A stretch of 64,000 nt of DNA from Lachnospiraceae bacterium (GCA_014239155.1 JAAZZQ010000085.1:124001-188000), one strand, 5' to 3'; counted from the stretch's first letter, positions 36,784 through 46,193 are shown. A program made the numbers and translations. Notes: a model not told the origin generated them from the letters alone.

Positions 36784-38466
36784 ATGAACAAAAGAGGAAT
36801 GGCAAGGCTGTTGGCAATTACAATTTTGGCAGCAGCCTTAGGCGGATGTGGGGAGCAGAAAGCAGATTCTGCAAGTGATAAGACATCAGCACAGCAGGGG
36901 AGTGCTGCGGCAAAGATTCACATAGAGGAAAAGAATGCTGTGGCAGCCAGTCAGATACAAAGTGAAATTTCAAAGGAAATACAGCTGGAAGAAACGGTAG
37001 AAAAGGAGGAGGCAGAAATGACAGAAGTGTCATATAACCGTGTGAGTGTGCATGATCCTTCGGTCGCTTACGACAATGGTACATATTATATATTTGGTTC
37101 TCATATGGCATGGGCAAAGAGTACGGATTTAAGAAATTGGGAATCTTTTCAAATGAATATTAATGCAGAGTATGCAGATTTGTTTAAAGGGGAGTGGGAA
37201 GAATATTGCAAGACAACAACAAATCCTAATTTAAATGGAAATTTATGGGCGCCAGATGTGATTTATAATCCCAATATGAACAAATATTGTTTTTATATGA
37301 GTGTGAATGGAAATGATTGGAACTCAGTAATTGTATTGCTCACTGCAGACAGCATTGAAGGACCATACGAGTATGTTGGTCCTGTGGTGTATTCTGGTTT
37401 CAATACTAATTCCCATGATGTAACGCTTACAGATGTGTATCAAGTGCTTGGTGAGGGAACGAATTTGACGCGGTATCAAAATATTAAAAATACAAAGCTA
37501 AATGCGATTGATCCCTGCGTAATTTTTGATAAGGACGATTCACTCTGGATGGTGTTTGGTTCTTGGTTTGGCGGTTTATATATGCTTAAACTTGATAAGA
37601 ATACAGGATTGCGGGATTACACAACAACTTATGAGACAATACCAAATGAGCAGGATGGCTATTATGGATATAAAGTGCACGGCGGATTTGGCGTGTCAGG
37701 AGAGGGTCCTTATATTATTGAAAAAGATGGATATTATTATCTGTTTGTATCATATGGCGGACTTGTGGCTGATGGCGGATATCAGATGAGAGTGTTTCGG
37801 TCTGAAAATATTACAGGTCCCTATGTGGACGAGGCGGGAAACAGTGCAGTCTATACCAAGGAGTGCAATGACTTATTTGAAAAAGTAGGGGTGCGTATTA
37901 TGGGGTCCTATGATTGGACAGGAAATCGTGAAATTCGTGTGGCACAGGGACATAATTCCGCCTATGTGACAGAGGAGGGTGAAATTTTCCTAATTTATCA
38001 TTCGCGGTTTGCAGGCGGGAAAAATGGTGTTGCCGAGGCGCATGAAGTGCGCGTGCAGCAACTTTTTGTAAATGAGGATGGCTGGTTGGTCGCAGCGCCC
38101 TATGAATATGCAGGGGAAAAAATTAGTGCCACAGGATACTCTGTTGCGGAACTGTGCGGTGACTATGAATTTATTGTGCACACACCGACCACTTATTATC
38201 AGACAGTGGGAAGCAAGACATTGGGTATTATGCAGCCATCAAAGATTACGCTAAATGCAGATGGTACAGTCTCAGGTGAATTGACTGGAACGTGGGCATA
38301 TGTGGATGGTACACCCAATATGGCAATCACAATTGACGATGTGACATATAAAGGAGTTTTTTTGAAAATGCCAAGCGAACAACTTTATTTTAATCCCAAT
38401 GAACGGAAAGTAGTTATGACTTTTACAGCGCTTGGCAACAATGTGGCAGTGTGGGGAAGTAAGTAA
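36784..38466 (+). CDS. GH43 family arabinanase-like lipoprotein
   Basis: A 560-residue lipoprotein. Lipobox ALGGC is followed by an Ala/Glu-rich linker. From about residue 87 a five-bladed GH43 propeller is seen: VHDPSVAYDNGTYY with the catalytic base Asp91, LWAPDVIYNPN, NAIDPCVIFD and SGEGPYIIEKDGYYY carrying the likely acid Glu, and later VAQGHNSAYVTEEG. The last 110 residues form a beta-rich domain common in endo-arabinanases. The family cuts alpha-1,5-arabinan or related arabinoxylan chains; arabinan is the best guess. ATG 36784 follows GGTGGAAAG. It closes the carbohydrate locus, linking the two transporters to plant-wall glycans. Confidence 0.83.
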   Translation: MNKRGMARLLAITILAAALGGCGEQKADSASDKTSAQQGSAAAKIHIEEKNAVAASQIQSEISKEIQLEETVEKEEAEMTEVSYNRVSVHDPSVAYDNGTYYIFGSHMAWAKSTDLRNWESFQMNINAEYADLFKGEWEEYCKTTTNPNLNGNLWAPDVIYNPNMNKYCFYMSVNGNDWNSVIVLLTADSIEGPYEYVGPVVYSGFNTNSHDVTLTDVYQVLGEGTNLTRYQNIKNTKLNAIDPCVIFDKDDSLWMVFGSWFGGLYMLKLDKNTGLRDYTTTYETIPNEQDGYYGYKVHGGFGVSGEGPYIIEKDGYYYLFVSYGGLVADGGYQMRVFRSENITGPYVDEAGNSAVYTKECNDLFEKVGVRIMGSYDWTGNREIRVAQGHNSAYVTEEGEIFLIYHSRFAGGKNGVAEAHEVRVQQLFVNEDGWLVAAPYEYAGEKISATGYSVAELCGDYEFIVHTPTTYYQTVGSKTLGIMQPSKITLNADGTVSGELTGTWAYVDGTPNMAITIDDVTYKGVFLKMPSEQLYFNPNERKVVMTFTALGNNVAVWGSK

Positions 38467-38618
38467 AAAGCAATACAAGAAAAAACTTTGTGGAGCCTAT
38501 ATCTTGCCGTCTGCGAACCCAAACCAGCATTCGGCGAAACTTTCATCTATATGGCAGTATCCTATGATATATTAATTTCAACAAGTCACAAATACACATT
38601 AGAAAAGGAGAAAATATT

Positions 38619-38948
38619 ATGGATACTACAAAAATAATTGATTTCTGGATCTTTATAACCGCATTGGTGATCACTAGCAACATCTTAAAAAAAGAGCCTG
38701 AGCGCTTCCAAAAACTCATGGCAAACACTTTATGCTACGTGATGGGCATTGGGCTCGTACTTGGCTTTATCGAATTTCTTGCCTTGTGTGGCATTGAAAT
38801 CCTCAAAGTATCATGGAGTCTCAGCCCGCTAAATGTTATGTCAGCGATTTCCTGTCTGTTTTTCTTTTCGCTTGTTTCAGAGAAGTGGACAGTGCCAACA
38901 CATTATGGCACCGCTGAAAAAAAGTCTGGTATTTCAAAAAAACACTAA
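38619..38948 (+). CDS. Small three-helix membrane protein
   Basis: A 109-residue protein with AAAAGGAG about 10 bases before its ATG. Hydrophobic segments lie at about 4-22, 38-62 and 70-90; the C-terminus is basic (EKKSGISKKH). It converges on the LytTR regulator gene with only 26 bases between stops. I do not recognise it. It is too long and unstructured for an AgrD-type peptide and lacks the AgrB protease pattern. Confidence 0.6.
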   Translation: MDTTKIIDFWIFITALVITSNILKKEPERFQKLMANTLCYVMGIGLVLGFIEFLALCGIEILKVSWSLSPLNVMSAISCLFFFSLVSEKWTVPTHYGTAEKKSGISKKH

Positions 38949-38974
38949 AATAGCGAAACTGCTGATAACAAGTC

Positions 38975-39715
38975 TCAGACCCGCCGTAGAGCGGAGGCAT
39001 ACTCCGCTTTCGCTTTGCGGGATAAAAGACAGGTTTCTCCATTGTCAAGCTCCACCATATTTTCTTTCAATTGCACACTCCTGATCCTAGAGCGGTTGAC
39101 CAGAAAACTCCGGTGACATCTCCAAAATCCCGCACCCAATTTGTCCTCAAAATGATTCAGGCTGCTGTTAAATTCCAGTATTTCATTATCCATATGAAGT
39201 ACTAATGTATGGCGGCTTCCCATCGCCTCAAAATATAGGATTTCTTGTAGCGGAATGTGTCGCACGGAGTCAAACAGTTTTAAAGAACAGTAGGCACTTT
39301 TTCCATCAGGCTCACGCATAAGACGTTCACAGATGCTCTCTAGGCACGCGTTCACACGCTCTGCCATCACAGAAGGTTCGCCTTTCACAATGTAGTCCAA
39401 CGCCTCCAGCCGATACCGAAATGTTTCAAACATCATATCGCCATGCGCGGTAATAAACACAATAAATCCCCTCGGATCATACTGCCTTAGTTTTACTGCC
39501 AGCTCCAGACCGCTCATATACCCCGGAAAATCAATATCAAGAAAGTACACTGCTGGAATCTCTGCATTCTTTTGCAGCTCTAGCAGTGAAACCGGATTGT
39601 CCACTACCTGTAATGGTCCCATATCGCGCTCTGCTATCATAATTTGGTCACCAATCAGTTTTTTCAACAGTACACTCACCGCTGGTTCGTCATCACATAT
39701 ATACACTGGAATCAT
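38975..39715 (-). CDS. LytTR-family response regulator (AgrA-like)
   Basis: A 246-residue regulator. The receiver domain has the acidic pair DD (8-9) and phosphoacceptor Asp60 in YFLDIDFPG. The C-terminal LytTR DNA-binding domain spans about 140-246 (YFEAMGSRHTLVLH, FWRCHRSFLVNRSRI). It lies 44 bases downstream of the kinase gene and is transcribed with it. LytTR regulators bind direct repeats and often control peptides, adhesion or wall genes. Confidence 0.9.
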   Translation of the reverse strand: MIPVYICDDEPAVSVLLKKLIGDQIMIAERDMGPLQVVDNPVSLLELQKNAEIPAVYFLDIDFPGYMSGLELAVKLRQYDPRGFIVFITAHGDMMFETFRYRLEALDYIVKGEPSVMAERVNACLESICERLMREPDGKSAYCSLKLFDSVRHIPLQEILYFEAMGSRHTLVLHMDNEILEFNSSLNHFEDKLGAGFWRCHRSFLVNRSRIRSVQLKENMVELDNGETCLLSRKAKAEYASALRRV

Positions 39716-39759
39716 TGATATTCTCCTCTATTATTTCTAAACGCATCCCACATAAAATA

Positions 39760-41103
39760 CTATACAGGGATTCGCAGTTCTTGCACCAAATATTCATTCT
39801 TAATATAAGTGCGCGTTATGCAGTTTGGACAGCGGGACACCATCCTTCGATAGCTCGATAACCCTGTTCCACGACCTTTTCCCTTTGTAGTATAACCGTT
39901 TCTTGTGAGTGCCCCCAGATTTGGCTGTTTGTCATAATTGTTAGCGACTGCTATGTATAATTCTCTCGCATCCTGTAAAAGAACGACTCGGATTTTCCCT
40001 TCTTCCCTTGATGCCGCCTCAATAGCGTTGTCTAGTAAAATCCCCTGACAACGCAGTAGATCCTCTGTTGGCATTCTGACACCTGTCACTGGATTCATAA
40101 TTTCTAGTGCAACCTGAATATGACGCTGGCGCATCAGGTTTAGTTTCGCGGAGATTAGGCTGCGCACTGGATAGAGCTGAATATTGGACAATCCCTCCAT
40201 CTGCCGAATCTCACTGCCCAGCTTTTCATCAAAATATCCGCTGGTACGCCGCATAAATTCCTGAATCGCCTCTATGTCTCCCTCCTGCGCAGAGAGTGCC
40301 ATGCCAGACAAAAGATTGGTAAAATCATGACGGAACGCACGAATCTCACCCTGCAGTTCTTCCAGCAACGCCATATATGCCTGCTGCTGCGTGATCGTCT
40401 CTTCCTGTGCCTTGACCTTGTCCCTGCTCGCTGCGTACATGGCGCCAAACTGGATGCAAAACAGCGCAAACACAATCAGGACAAAACAGAGTAGTCCGTA
40501 GGAAAAATTCGTGGTCACATTTGGGAAAAATTGATCCAACAGCAATTTTAAGTGCATCAGCAGGAAAACGATCACCAGCGTGACTGTGGTTCGCGCGCGT
40601 CCTTGGAACAAATAAGAAAAATATTGTGAAAAATCTGTTCTGTTCAGCACAAACACAATCCCGCCGGAAAATATTAGCGTCAGAACATACGGCAGCACTA
40701 GCGATGTTGCCACATAGAGATATTTTCCGTCAAAGACAGGGGAATAGAAAGCCGCTGCCTCCGTTAGAAAATCAAATATCGTATAGATTAGAAAATGTCC
40801 CAGCCCCGCAGCCCCTAGTGCATTTGCCAGCGGTACATGGAACTTAATTTTGAGGATTGCGCTAAAGATCAGCGTCACAAGCAGAAGCCCCAGCGGCTCA
40901 CACCACCAGAATGCTTCTTCCGTGTCGAACTGTCCCATATACAATAGTATTCCCCACATCACCACACAGTACTCTGCATAAAATGCAATATACCACCGCC
41001 ACCGCGGCTTTTCCCCTATCAACGCCATTGTCGTCAGAAAAACGGCAAGTGCATGTACTGCAAATAATATAAAAACCACAGATATTCTAAAACTAAAAGC
41101 CAT
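39760..41103 (-). CDS. GHKL-domain sensor histidine kinase (AgrC-like)
   Basis: A 447-residue kinase. Residues 1-220 hold six to seven membrane segments. The phosphoacceptor region reads EIRAFRHDFTNLLSGMAL. The ATPase domain (about 330-447) shows QGILLDNAIEAA (N box) and KGKGRGTGLSSYRRM (G box). This is the AgrC/BlpH class with GHKL ATPase, which usually senses peptides. The ATG follows AGAGGGGGAAG. A clean minus-strand promoter precedes it. No AgrB/AgrD-like pair is seen nearby. Confidence 0.9.
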   Translation of the reverse strand: MAFSFRISVVFILFAVHALAVFLTTMALIGEKPRWRWYIAFYAEYCVVMWGILLYMGQFDTEEAFWWCEPLGLLLVTLIFSAILKIKFHVPLANALGAAGLGHFLIYTIFDFLTEAAAFYSPVFDGKYLYVATSLVLPYVLTLIFSGGIVFVLNRTDFSQYFSYLFQGRARTTVTLVIVFLLMHLKLLLDQFFPNVTTNFSYGLLCFVLIVFALFCIQFGAMYAASRDKVKAQEETITQQQAYMALLEELQGEIRAFRHDFTNLLSGMALSAQEGDIEAIQEFMRRTSGYFDEKLGSEIRQMEGLSNIQLYPVRSLISAKLNLMRQRHIQVALEIMNPVTGVRMPTEDLLRCQGILLDNAIEAASREEGKIRVVLLQDARELYIAVANNYDKQPNLGALTRNGYTTKGKGRGTGLSSYRRMVSRCPNCITRTYIKNEYLVQELRIPV

Positions 41104-41140
41104 CTGTAACGCTTCCCCCTCTCACACCTGTTACAATATC

Positions 41141-41169
41141 ATTATAGAAACTGACACAAAGTCTGTCAA
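41141..41169 (-). promoter_or_regulatory. Sigma-A promoter of the kinase/regulator pair
   Basis: On the minus strand TTGACA (41169-41164), a 17-base spacer and TATAAT (41146-41141), all consensus. The start would lie near 41134, about 30 bases before the kinase ATG. Confidence 0.8.
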
Positions 41170-41243
41170 CGCAGCTAGGCAGAATCATAAAAAATGCAAC
41201 AGTAACGAGAAATCAAAAAACATTGAAGAAACTCTCAAAAAAT

Positions 41244-41274
41244 TTGAACATACTTTATTTTTTTGTGCTATAAT
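41244..41274 (+). promoter_or_regulatory. Likely promoter of the moxR operon
   Basis: Extended -10 TGCTATAAT (ending 41274) with TTGAAC at 41244-41249; the 19-base spacer is long but the TG extension compensates. Confidence 0.5.
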
Positions 41275-41532
41275 ATTTTATATCATTTTGCTCTTTTTAT
41301 TTTTGTTATCACAGTTTGTAACGTTTTTTGGAGGCTTTACTTTCGGCAGTTTGTTTGTAAGAACATAGAGGATATAAAATAATAGGTTATGGAATTTATG
41401 AATTAGAAAACGATGTTAAACTGGTTTATGAAATTATGGAGAGGAAATTAAAAGCAAATTAAATTTGTAGGGTATACCTAAATTTAAGAAGTGTAGAGAG
41501 AACAATAGGGAGGCAGGAAAGGGAACATACAT

Positions 41533-42465
41533 ATGGATGAACACAATATACTATCAAAAATTGAAGAGAATGTCGCAAAAGTAATGATTGGCAAAAAGGA
41601 AGTGACAAGATTGCTTTTGGCGGCGTTGGCAGCCGGAGGGCACATTCTTTTGGAGGATGTGCCGGGGACGGGCAAGACAGTGCTTGCGCGAGCGTTGGCA
41701 AAGTCAATAGGCTGTAAGTTCGACCGTGTACAGTTTACGCCTGATTTACTGCCGAGTGATGTGACCGGACTGTCTTTTTTCCATCAAGAGAAAGGGACAT
41801 TTGTTTTTAAGGAAGGACCTGTGTTCACAAATATATTGTTGGCGGATGAGATTAACCGCGCAACACCGCGCACGCAATCTAGTCTTTTGGAGTGTATGGC
41901 AGAACGACAAGTGACAGTCGATGGAAAAACAAGGACTCTGGAACCACCATTTTTTGTGATTGCAACGCAAAATCCAGTAGAGACAATCGGGTGTTTTCCA
42001 TTGCCGGAGGCGCAGCTAGACCGCTTTATTATGAAGATATCTATGGGAAGCCTTAGTGCGTCGGAGGAGCGACAGATGCTGGACCGCTTTATCAATGCGG
42101 AACCGCTTGCAAATCTTGATGCTGTGTGCAGTATACAGCAAATTTGTCAACTGCAAAAAAGATGTTGCGAAGTTTTTGTACATGAGGACTTGCGGGGATA
42201 TCTTGTGGCGTTGGTACAGGCGACAAGACAAAATCAGACCGGAGTCAGTCCGCGGGGAACACTTGCGCTACTGCGTGCATCGCAGGGATATGCGCTAGTA
42301 CAAGGACGGGATTTTGTCGTTCCGGAAGATATTAAGGAAGTAGCACATTCTGTATTGTGCCATCGTTTGATTGGCGAGTTTGATGACACACAGAAAAGTT
42401 CTGTGGTCACAGGGATTTTAAATCAAATTGAATTGCCAACAGAGGATTGGAAGGCGAAAAGATGA
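41533..42465 (+). CDS. MoxR-family AAA+ ATPase
   Basis: A 310-residue AAA+ protein. Walker A EDVPGTGKTVLARAL, Walker B LLADEINRATPRTQSSLLE, sensor 1 VIATQNPVE and the PLPEAQLDRF motif are intact. MoxR ATPases act as chaperones that activate partner proteins, typically with DUF58 and DUF4129/transglutaminase proteins. Those partners follow here with ATGA and GTGA overlaps. Confidence 0.92.
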   Translation: MDEHNILSKIEENVAKVMIGKKEVTRLLLAALAAGGHILLEDVPGTGKTVLARALAKSIGCKFDRVQFTPDLLPSDVTGLSFFHQEKGTFVFKEGPVFTNILLADEINRATPRTQSSLLECMAERQVTVDGKTRTLEPPFFVIATQNPVETIGCFPLPEAQLDRFIMKISMGSLSASEERQMLDRFINAEPLANLDAVCSIQQICQLQKRCCEVFVHEDLRGYLVALVQATRQNQTGVSPRGTLALLRASQGYALVQGRDFVVPEDIKEVAHSVLCHRLIGEFDDTQKSSVVTGILNQIELPTEDWKAKR

Positions 42466-43613
42466 TTGTTGTTTTTTTGCTTGGAGTGTTGGCAGTTGGT
42501 GCTCTGTGGGAGATTTTTTATCGACTTTGGTGGGCGAAGGATATCTCAGTGAAGTTGTGGTTTGATACAGATGCGGTGTATTCAGGGCAGGAGACAAAGC
42601 TTTATGAGATGATTGAGAACCGCAAACGGTTACCGGTTCCGGTTCTTGAAGTAGGATTTCACACAAGAAAAGAGCTTGATTTCATTGATGTTGAAAATAC
42701 CAATATTAGCGATTATCTCTATAAAAGAGATGTGTTTGCGGTGCTTGGCAGGCAGAAAATCACAAGGGAGATTCCTGTAAAGTGCACAAAGCGCGGCAAA
42801 TACACAGCGAGCGACGCAGATATCACGACATATACATTGTTATATCGAAAGCGTTACAGCAAAGGGATTCAGACCACAGCGGAGATTTATGTATATCCCA
42901 AAATGACAGATGTGTCGCAAATTGTAACGATGTGTGAGCGGATGCTAGGGACACAACAATGTGCTAGGCGGCTTTATGAGGACCCATTTGCATTTCGAAC
43001 AATTCGGGAATACACAACAGATGACTCTATGAAGACCATTAATTGGAAGGCGAGTGCAAAGACAGGGATGCTTATGGTCAACACGTTTGATTCTGTACAA
43101 TCGCAGAAAGTGATGATTTTTCTGGATGTCGAGGATACAGGAATTTTAAAATATGAGGAGTTGGTGGAGGAGAGTATTGCGCTTGCGGCATCTGTTATTA
43201 GAAAACTGTTAAGGCAGAATACAGAGGTTGGTTTTGCATATAATGGAAAGAATGGAGAAATTTTTGCGCCGTCAAATAAGAAAGCAAATTGCATTGTTTT
43301 TGAGCGCCTTCTGGCAGAGTTTGACAAAGAGGAAACAGAATCGTTTGAACGGCTTATTAAAAAGTGTTTTGAACAGACTTTTTCAAAGAAACCACTTGCG
43401 GAGGATGTTCTTTTGCTTTTTATTACCAAAAATCTGGATAGCGCGCTATATAACTGTATTAGTCAATACATAGTAGAACGGCAAGTTTTGTTTACAGTGC
43501 CTGTTTATAGAGGAGAAAAAGAAGCACGGGAGCATATTATAAAGGACTTTGCTGCCAAAGATGCAAAAAATAAGGGAAATATTTGTATCTTGGTGAAGGA
43601 GGTGGAGCGGTGA
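42462..43613 (+). CDS. DUF58 domain protein
   Basis: A 383-residue protein. One membrane segment at the N-terminus (IVVFLLGVLAVGALWEIFY), a beta-rich middle, and the DUF58 signature DPFAFRTIREYTTDDSMKTINWKASAKTG. The vWA-like C-terminal part follows (KVMIFLDVEDTG). It is the standard partner of MoxR ATPases. ATG 42462 overlaps the moxR stop; the upstream TTG has no advantage. Confidence 0.88.
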   Translation: MIVVFLLGVLAVGALWEIFYRLWWAKDISVKLWFDTDAVYSGQETKLYEMIENRKRLPVPVLEVGFHTRKELDFIDVENTNISDYLYKRDVFAVLGRQKITREIPVKCTKRGKYTASDADITTYTLLYRKRYSKGIQTTAEIYVYPKMTDVSQIVTMCERMLGTQQCARRLYEDPFAFRTIREYTTDDSMKTINWKASAKTGMLMVNTFDSVQSQKVMIFLDVEDTGILKYEELVEESIALAASVIRKLLRQNTEVGFAYNGKNGEIFAPSNKKANCIVFERLLAEFDKEETESFERLIKKCFEQTFSKKPLAEDVLLLFITKNLDSALYNCISQYIVERQVLFTVPVYRGEKEAREHIIKDFAAKDAKNKGNICILVKEVER

Positions 43614-44857
43614 ATTTGTTAAGACGGTGCATAAAGGGGATAGAATACTTTCATGCCACATTGATTTTTGCCGTTTTAATTCCGCTTGTCTGCGCAGTAT
43701 GCTATACTTCAGACCCAGCAGGAACAATCATTTTTTATTTAAAGTGCCTGCTGATTGCAATTCCAATTTTGCTGACTGATTACGCTATCAGACATATCCG
43801 CAGCCTTTTGCTGTATGTTTTCTTTTGCATGGTTGTGTTTGCTGTGATGGGGGGCATTGCCTTTGGCGTTTGGTATGTGATAGAAAGAAACGGTGGAGGC
43901 GGCTTGTATGCAATGTGTTATTGTGTGGGGATTTTGGCGGAAACAATTATTGTCTGCGCGATGCGTTTCTGTGATAGGGTGAAGGCTGCAAAGCGCAAGA
44001 GAGAGGACCCCTTAGCGCCGGAAGAACCCGGTTTTTTGAATTTTCCAGCACTTTCACGAGTATGGTTTTTTGTGGTGCTCTATCTGATTGGAATTTGCGT
44101 GATGGCAAAAGCGCTGTGTGACATTACATTTTTCAGTGCGGTTCTTTATACTTTTTTGGCGTTAGTGTATGAGTATACAGGTGCCGCAGAGGATTATTTA
44201 AGCCTGAACAAGCGCACAAAGGGAATAGCAAGGCGCCGTATTTATGGAATTGGGTTTTCTATGCTCTTTGTATTTTTGCTGCTTCTTTTTGTGGGGATGC
44301 TTCCAGCGATTTTATTGGCTGGGCAGCGGCAGTACACTGATGTTCGAGAATGGTTTTCGGGAGTGGAACGCATTCCTTATGAGTACGAATATATCATGGA
44401 TTTTCAAACGCCAGTTCCGGGTGACGCAGATATAATGGAGCGGCTCGATGGCAATGCACCACCGCCGGAATCTTCAATATTTGCAAATATTATATTGTAT
44501 GCGATTGGATTTGCATGTATGATAGCATTTGCATACGGAGCTTTTTTGGTGATTCGGCAGACATTTCAGGATTTTCGCAACAGTCATGATGAGAACGGGG
44601 ATATTATTGAAGAGTTAAAGCCAGAAAATATGTTTGCCAAAGAAGAATTTCTTCGTAAAATGAGTCAACGCGGCGCGGAAAGCGAAGCGCAGCGCATTCG
44701 GCGCAAATATAGAAAAACAATACGAAAACATAGAAAAGACAAGCCAGCATTGTATGAATCACCTACAGAGATTGAGACGTTGGCTGGATTGGGGCAGGAT
44801 GAGCAAATGCAAAAACTTCATGTGCAGTATGAGACAGTGCGTTATGGCAGACAATAG
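43610..44857 (+). CDS. Multi-pass membrane protein with DUF4129-like C-terminus
   Basis: A 415-residue protein starting at GTG 43610, with AAGGAGG 6 bases before it and overlap with the DUF58 stop. About five N-terminal membrane segments, two or three more in the middle (GFSMLFVFLLLLFVGML, IILYAIGFACMIAFAYGAF) and a cytoplasmic tail with IRRKYRKTIRKHRKDK and SPTEIETLAGL resembling DUF4129. It completes a MoxR-DUF58-DUF4129 operon, but no transglutaminase domain is present. A MITE-like element starts 3 bases after the stop. Confidence 0.75.
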   Translation: MNLLRRCIKGIEYFHATLIFAVLIPLVCAVCYTSDPAGTIIFYLKCLLIAIPILLTDYAIRHIRSLLLYVFFCMVVFAVMGGIAFGVWYVIERNGGGGLYAMCYCVGILAETIIVCAMRFCDRVKAAKRKREDPLAPEEPGFLNFPALSRVWFFVVLYLIGICVMAKALCDITFFSAVLYTFLALVYEYTGAAEDYLSLNKRTKGIARRRIYGIGFSMLFVFLLLLFVGMLPAILLAGQRQYTDVREWFSGVERIPYEYEYIMDFQTPVPGDADIMERLDGNAPPPESSIFANIILYAIGFACMIAFAYGAFLVIRQTFQDFRNSHDENGDIIEELKPENMFAKEEFLRKMSQRGAESEAQRIRRKYRKTIRKHRKDKPALYESPTEIETLAGLGQDEQMQKLHVQYETVRYGRQ

Positions 44858-44859
44858 TT

Positions 44860-44989
44860 GTTACTGGCTTTGTTCCAGCAACAGATAAAAATCCATGTAA
44901 AATTTGCTTTGCATATGAATTTTTACTTGCTATATGCATGTTTTGGTATGGACTTAGGAGTAAGTGCTAAGTCCTGTGTGAACAGTAAC
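44860..44989 (+). mobile_element. MITE-like element, type A
   Basis: 130 bases from GTTACTGG to AACAGTAAC. Internal hairpins: AAAAATCCAT/ATGAATTTTT-like and GGACTTAG/CTAAGTCC. It starts 3 bases after a stop codon. No target duplication is visible at this copy. Confidence 0.7.
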
Positions 44990-45104
44990 TGTTTTATAGA
45001 AAATAATATAATCGTCTTGCGCAAATGTTGAAATTGGATTATTATTAAGTTTATACGAAAAGTGGCAACTAGATGCCGGAAACGGCTGCGAAAGAGGTTA
45101 TTGA

Positions 45105-46193
45105 ATGAATCGTAAGAAAAAGAGAGGTGGGACTGAGGTGGCATTTCGACCACAGACCATTATTGAAGCAAGGTACGATCTTGACAGAAGACAAAATGAT
45201 ATTCTTGACATACTGCTTGGGATCGTCGGTGAAGGTGATGATACAGAAGAGAATACGCGCTATGAGATTAATATTGGTGATGTGAAACATCTCTATAATC
45301 TGCATGATGAGTCCAATGCGTACAGCTATCTGCAAAAAGCAGTGAAAAAGTTTGAGGGGCTTGGATTTCGATTGAAAGAGGATGAGGGAACGGATATTTA
45401 TTATCCGTGGTTTAGTAAGATTAAATATCAGAAAAAGCGCGGTGACGAGAATCGAAGTAAGATTGTGCTAGATTTGCACCCAGAAGTAAAAGAGATGATT
45501 ATGTCCGCAAAGCAGGGAGCATACTACCGGATAGAATATCCGTTAAATCTTACCAAAAAGTATTCCAAGAGGCTTTATTATTTGTTGAAGGATAAGGAAA
45601 CCTTTAATGGCGGTGTCTTTGTTATTTCCTTTGATGAGCTTCGCAGAATGATGAAGATACCAGAGTCTTACGCCAACGGCAATGTCAAGCGTGAGATTCT
45701 TGACAAACCTTATCAGGAGATCAACGGAAATACGGATATTTCATTTGAGTATGAGTTGATTAATGAAAAGCTGCCGAGTGGGCAACACAGTATTAGCGCG
45801 GTTCGGTTTAAAGTGAAACGAATCCGGCGAAATACCACAGTAATTGAATATGAGACAATTGATAAGAATGGTGAGGCGATTCCCACAACTGCGGAGGAGC
45901 AGGAAGTTATTGACCTGCTTGACTGTAGTCCCAAGGAGGCAAAGGACATTTTGCGCACAGCAAAAGCAAATGGTCGTTCCCATGAGCAGATGATTGAGAT
46001 TCTGTCCTACACGCTAAAAAAGAAGGTTGATAACAAAGTTGGATATGCGCTCACAATTCTTAAGAATGGGTACAACGAGCCGTCGAAGCTCAGCAGTGAG
46101 AAAAAAAGTTCTTCATGGAGCAATGCAGAGCTTGACACTGCATATTCTCAAATGAATTTTGAAGATTTAGAAAGGCAGCTTTTGTCCAATTAA
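45105..46193 (+). CDS. Rep_3 (RepB/RepM)-type replication initiator
   Basis: A 362-residue protein of the plasmid initiator superfamily with two winged-helix domains. WH1 is about 18-130 (FRPQTIIEARYDLDRRQNDILDIL split, then SYLQKAVKKFEGLGFRL), WH2 about 135-235 (YPLNLTKKYSKRLYYLLKD, FVISFDELRRMMKIPESY). The C-terminal 110 residues are polar and unassigned. Such proteins bind iterons and start replication of theta plasmids. Here it lies among chromosomal genes without parA, partition genes or iteron repeats, so it is either a plasmid relic or a chromosomal paralogue with another role. AGAGG precedes the ATG by 7 bases. Confidence 0.8.
   Translation: MNRKKKRGGTEVAFRPQTIIEARYDLDRRQNDILDILLGIVGEGDDTEENTRYEINIGDVKHLYNLHDESNAYSYLQKAVKKFEGLGFRLKEDEGTDIYYPWFSKIKYQKKRGDENRSKIVLDLHPEVKEMIMSAKQGAYYRIEYPLNLTKKYSKRLYYLLKDKETFNGGVFVISFDELRRMMKIPESYANGNVKREILDKPYQEINGNTDISFEYELINEKLPSGQHSISAVRFKVKRIRRNTTVIEYETIDKNGEAIPTTAEEQEVIDLLDCSPKEAKDILRTAKANGRSHEQMIEILSYTLKKKVDNKVGYALTILKNGYNEPSKLSSEKKSSSWSNAELDTAYSQMNFEDLERQLLSN

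Larger units (their letters stand above)
41104..41532. other. Divergent intergenic region between kinase and moxR
   Basis: 429 AT-rich bases. It contains the kinase promoter (41141-41169, minus) and a likely moxR-operon promoter (41244-41274), with a leader of about 250 bases. A 33-codon stretch at about 41360-41461 reads as coding-like (YGIYELENDVKLVYEI) but has no start; it may be a remnant. Confidence 0.5.

Noticed and set aside
41360-41461. Short coding-like stretch before moxR
   Set aside because: 33 codons without a start codon in the right place or ribosome site; too short to call a gene or pseudogene.
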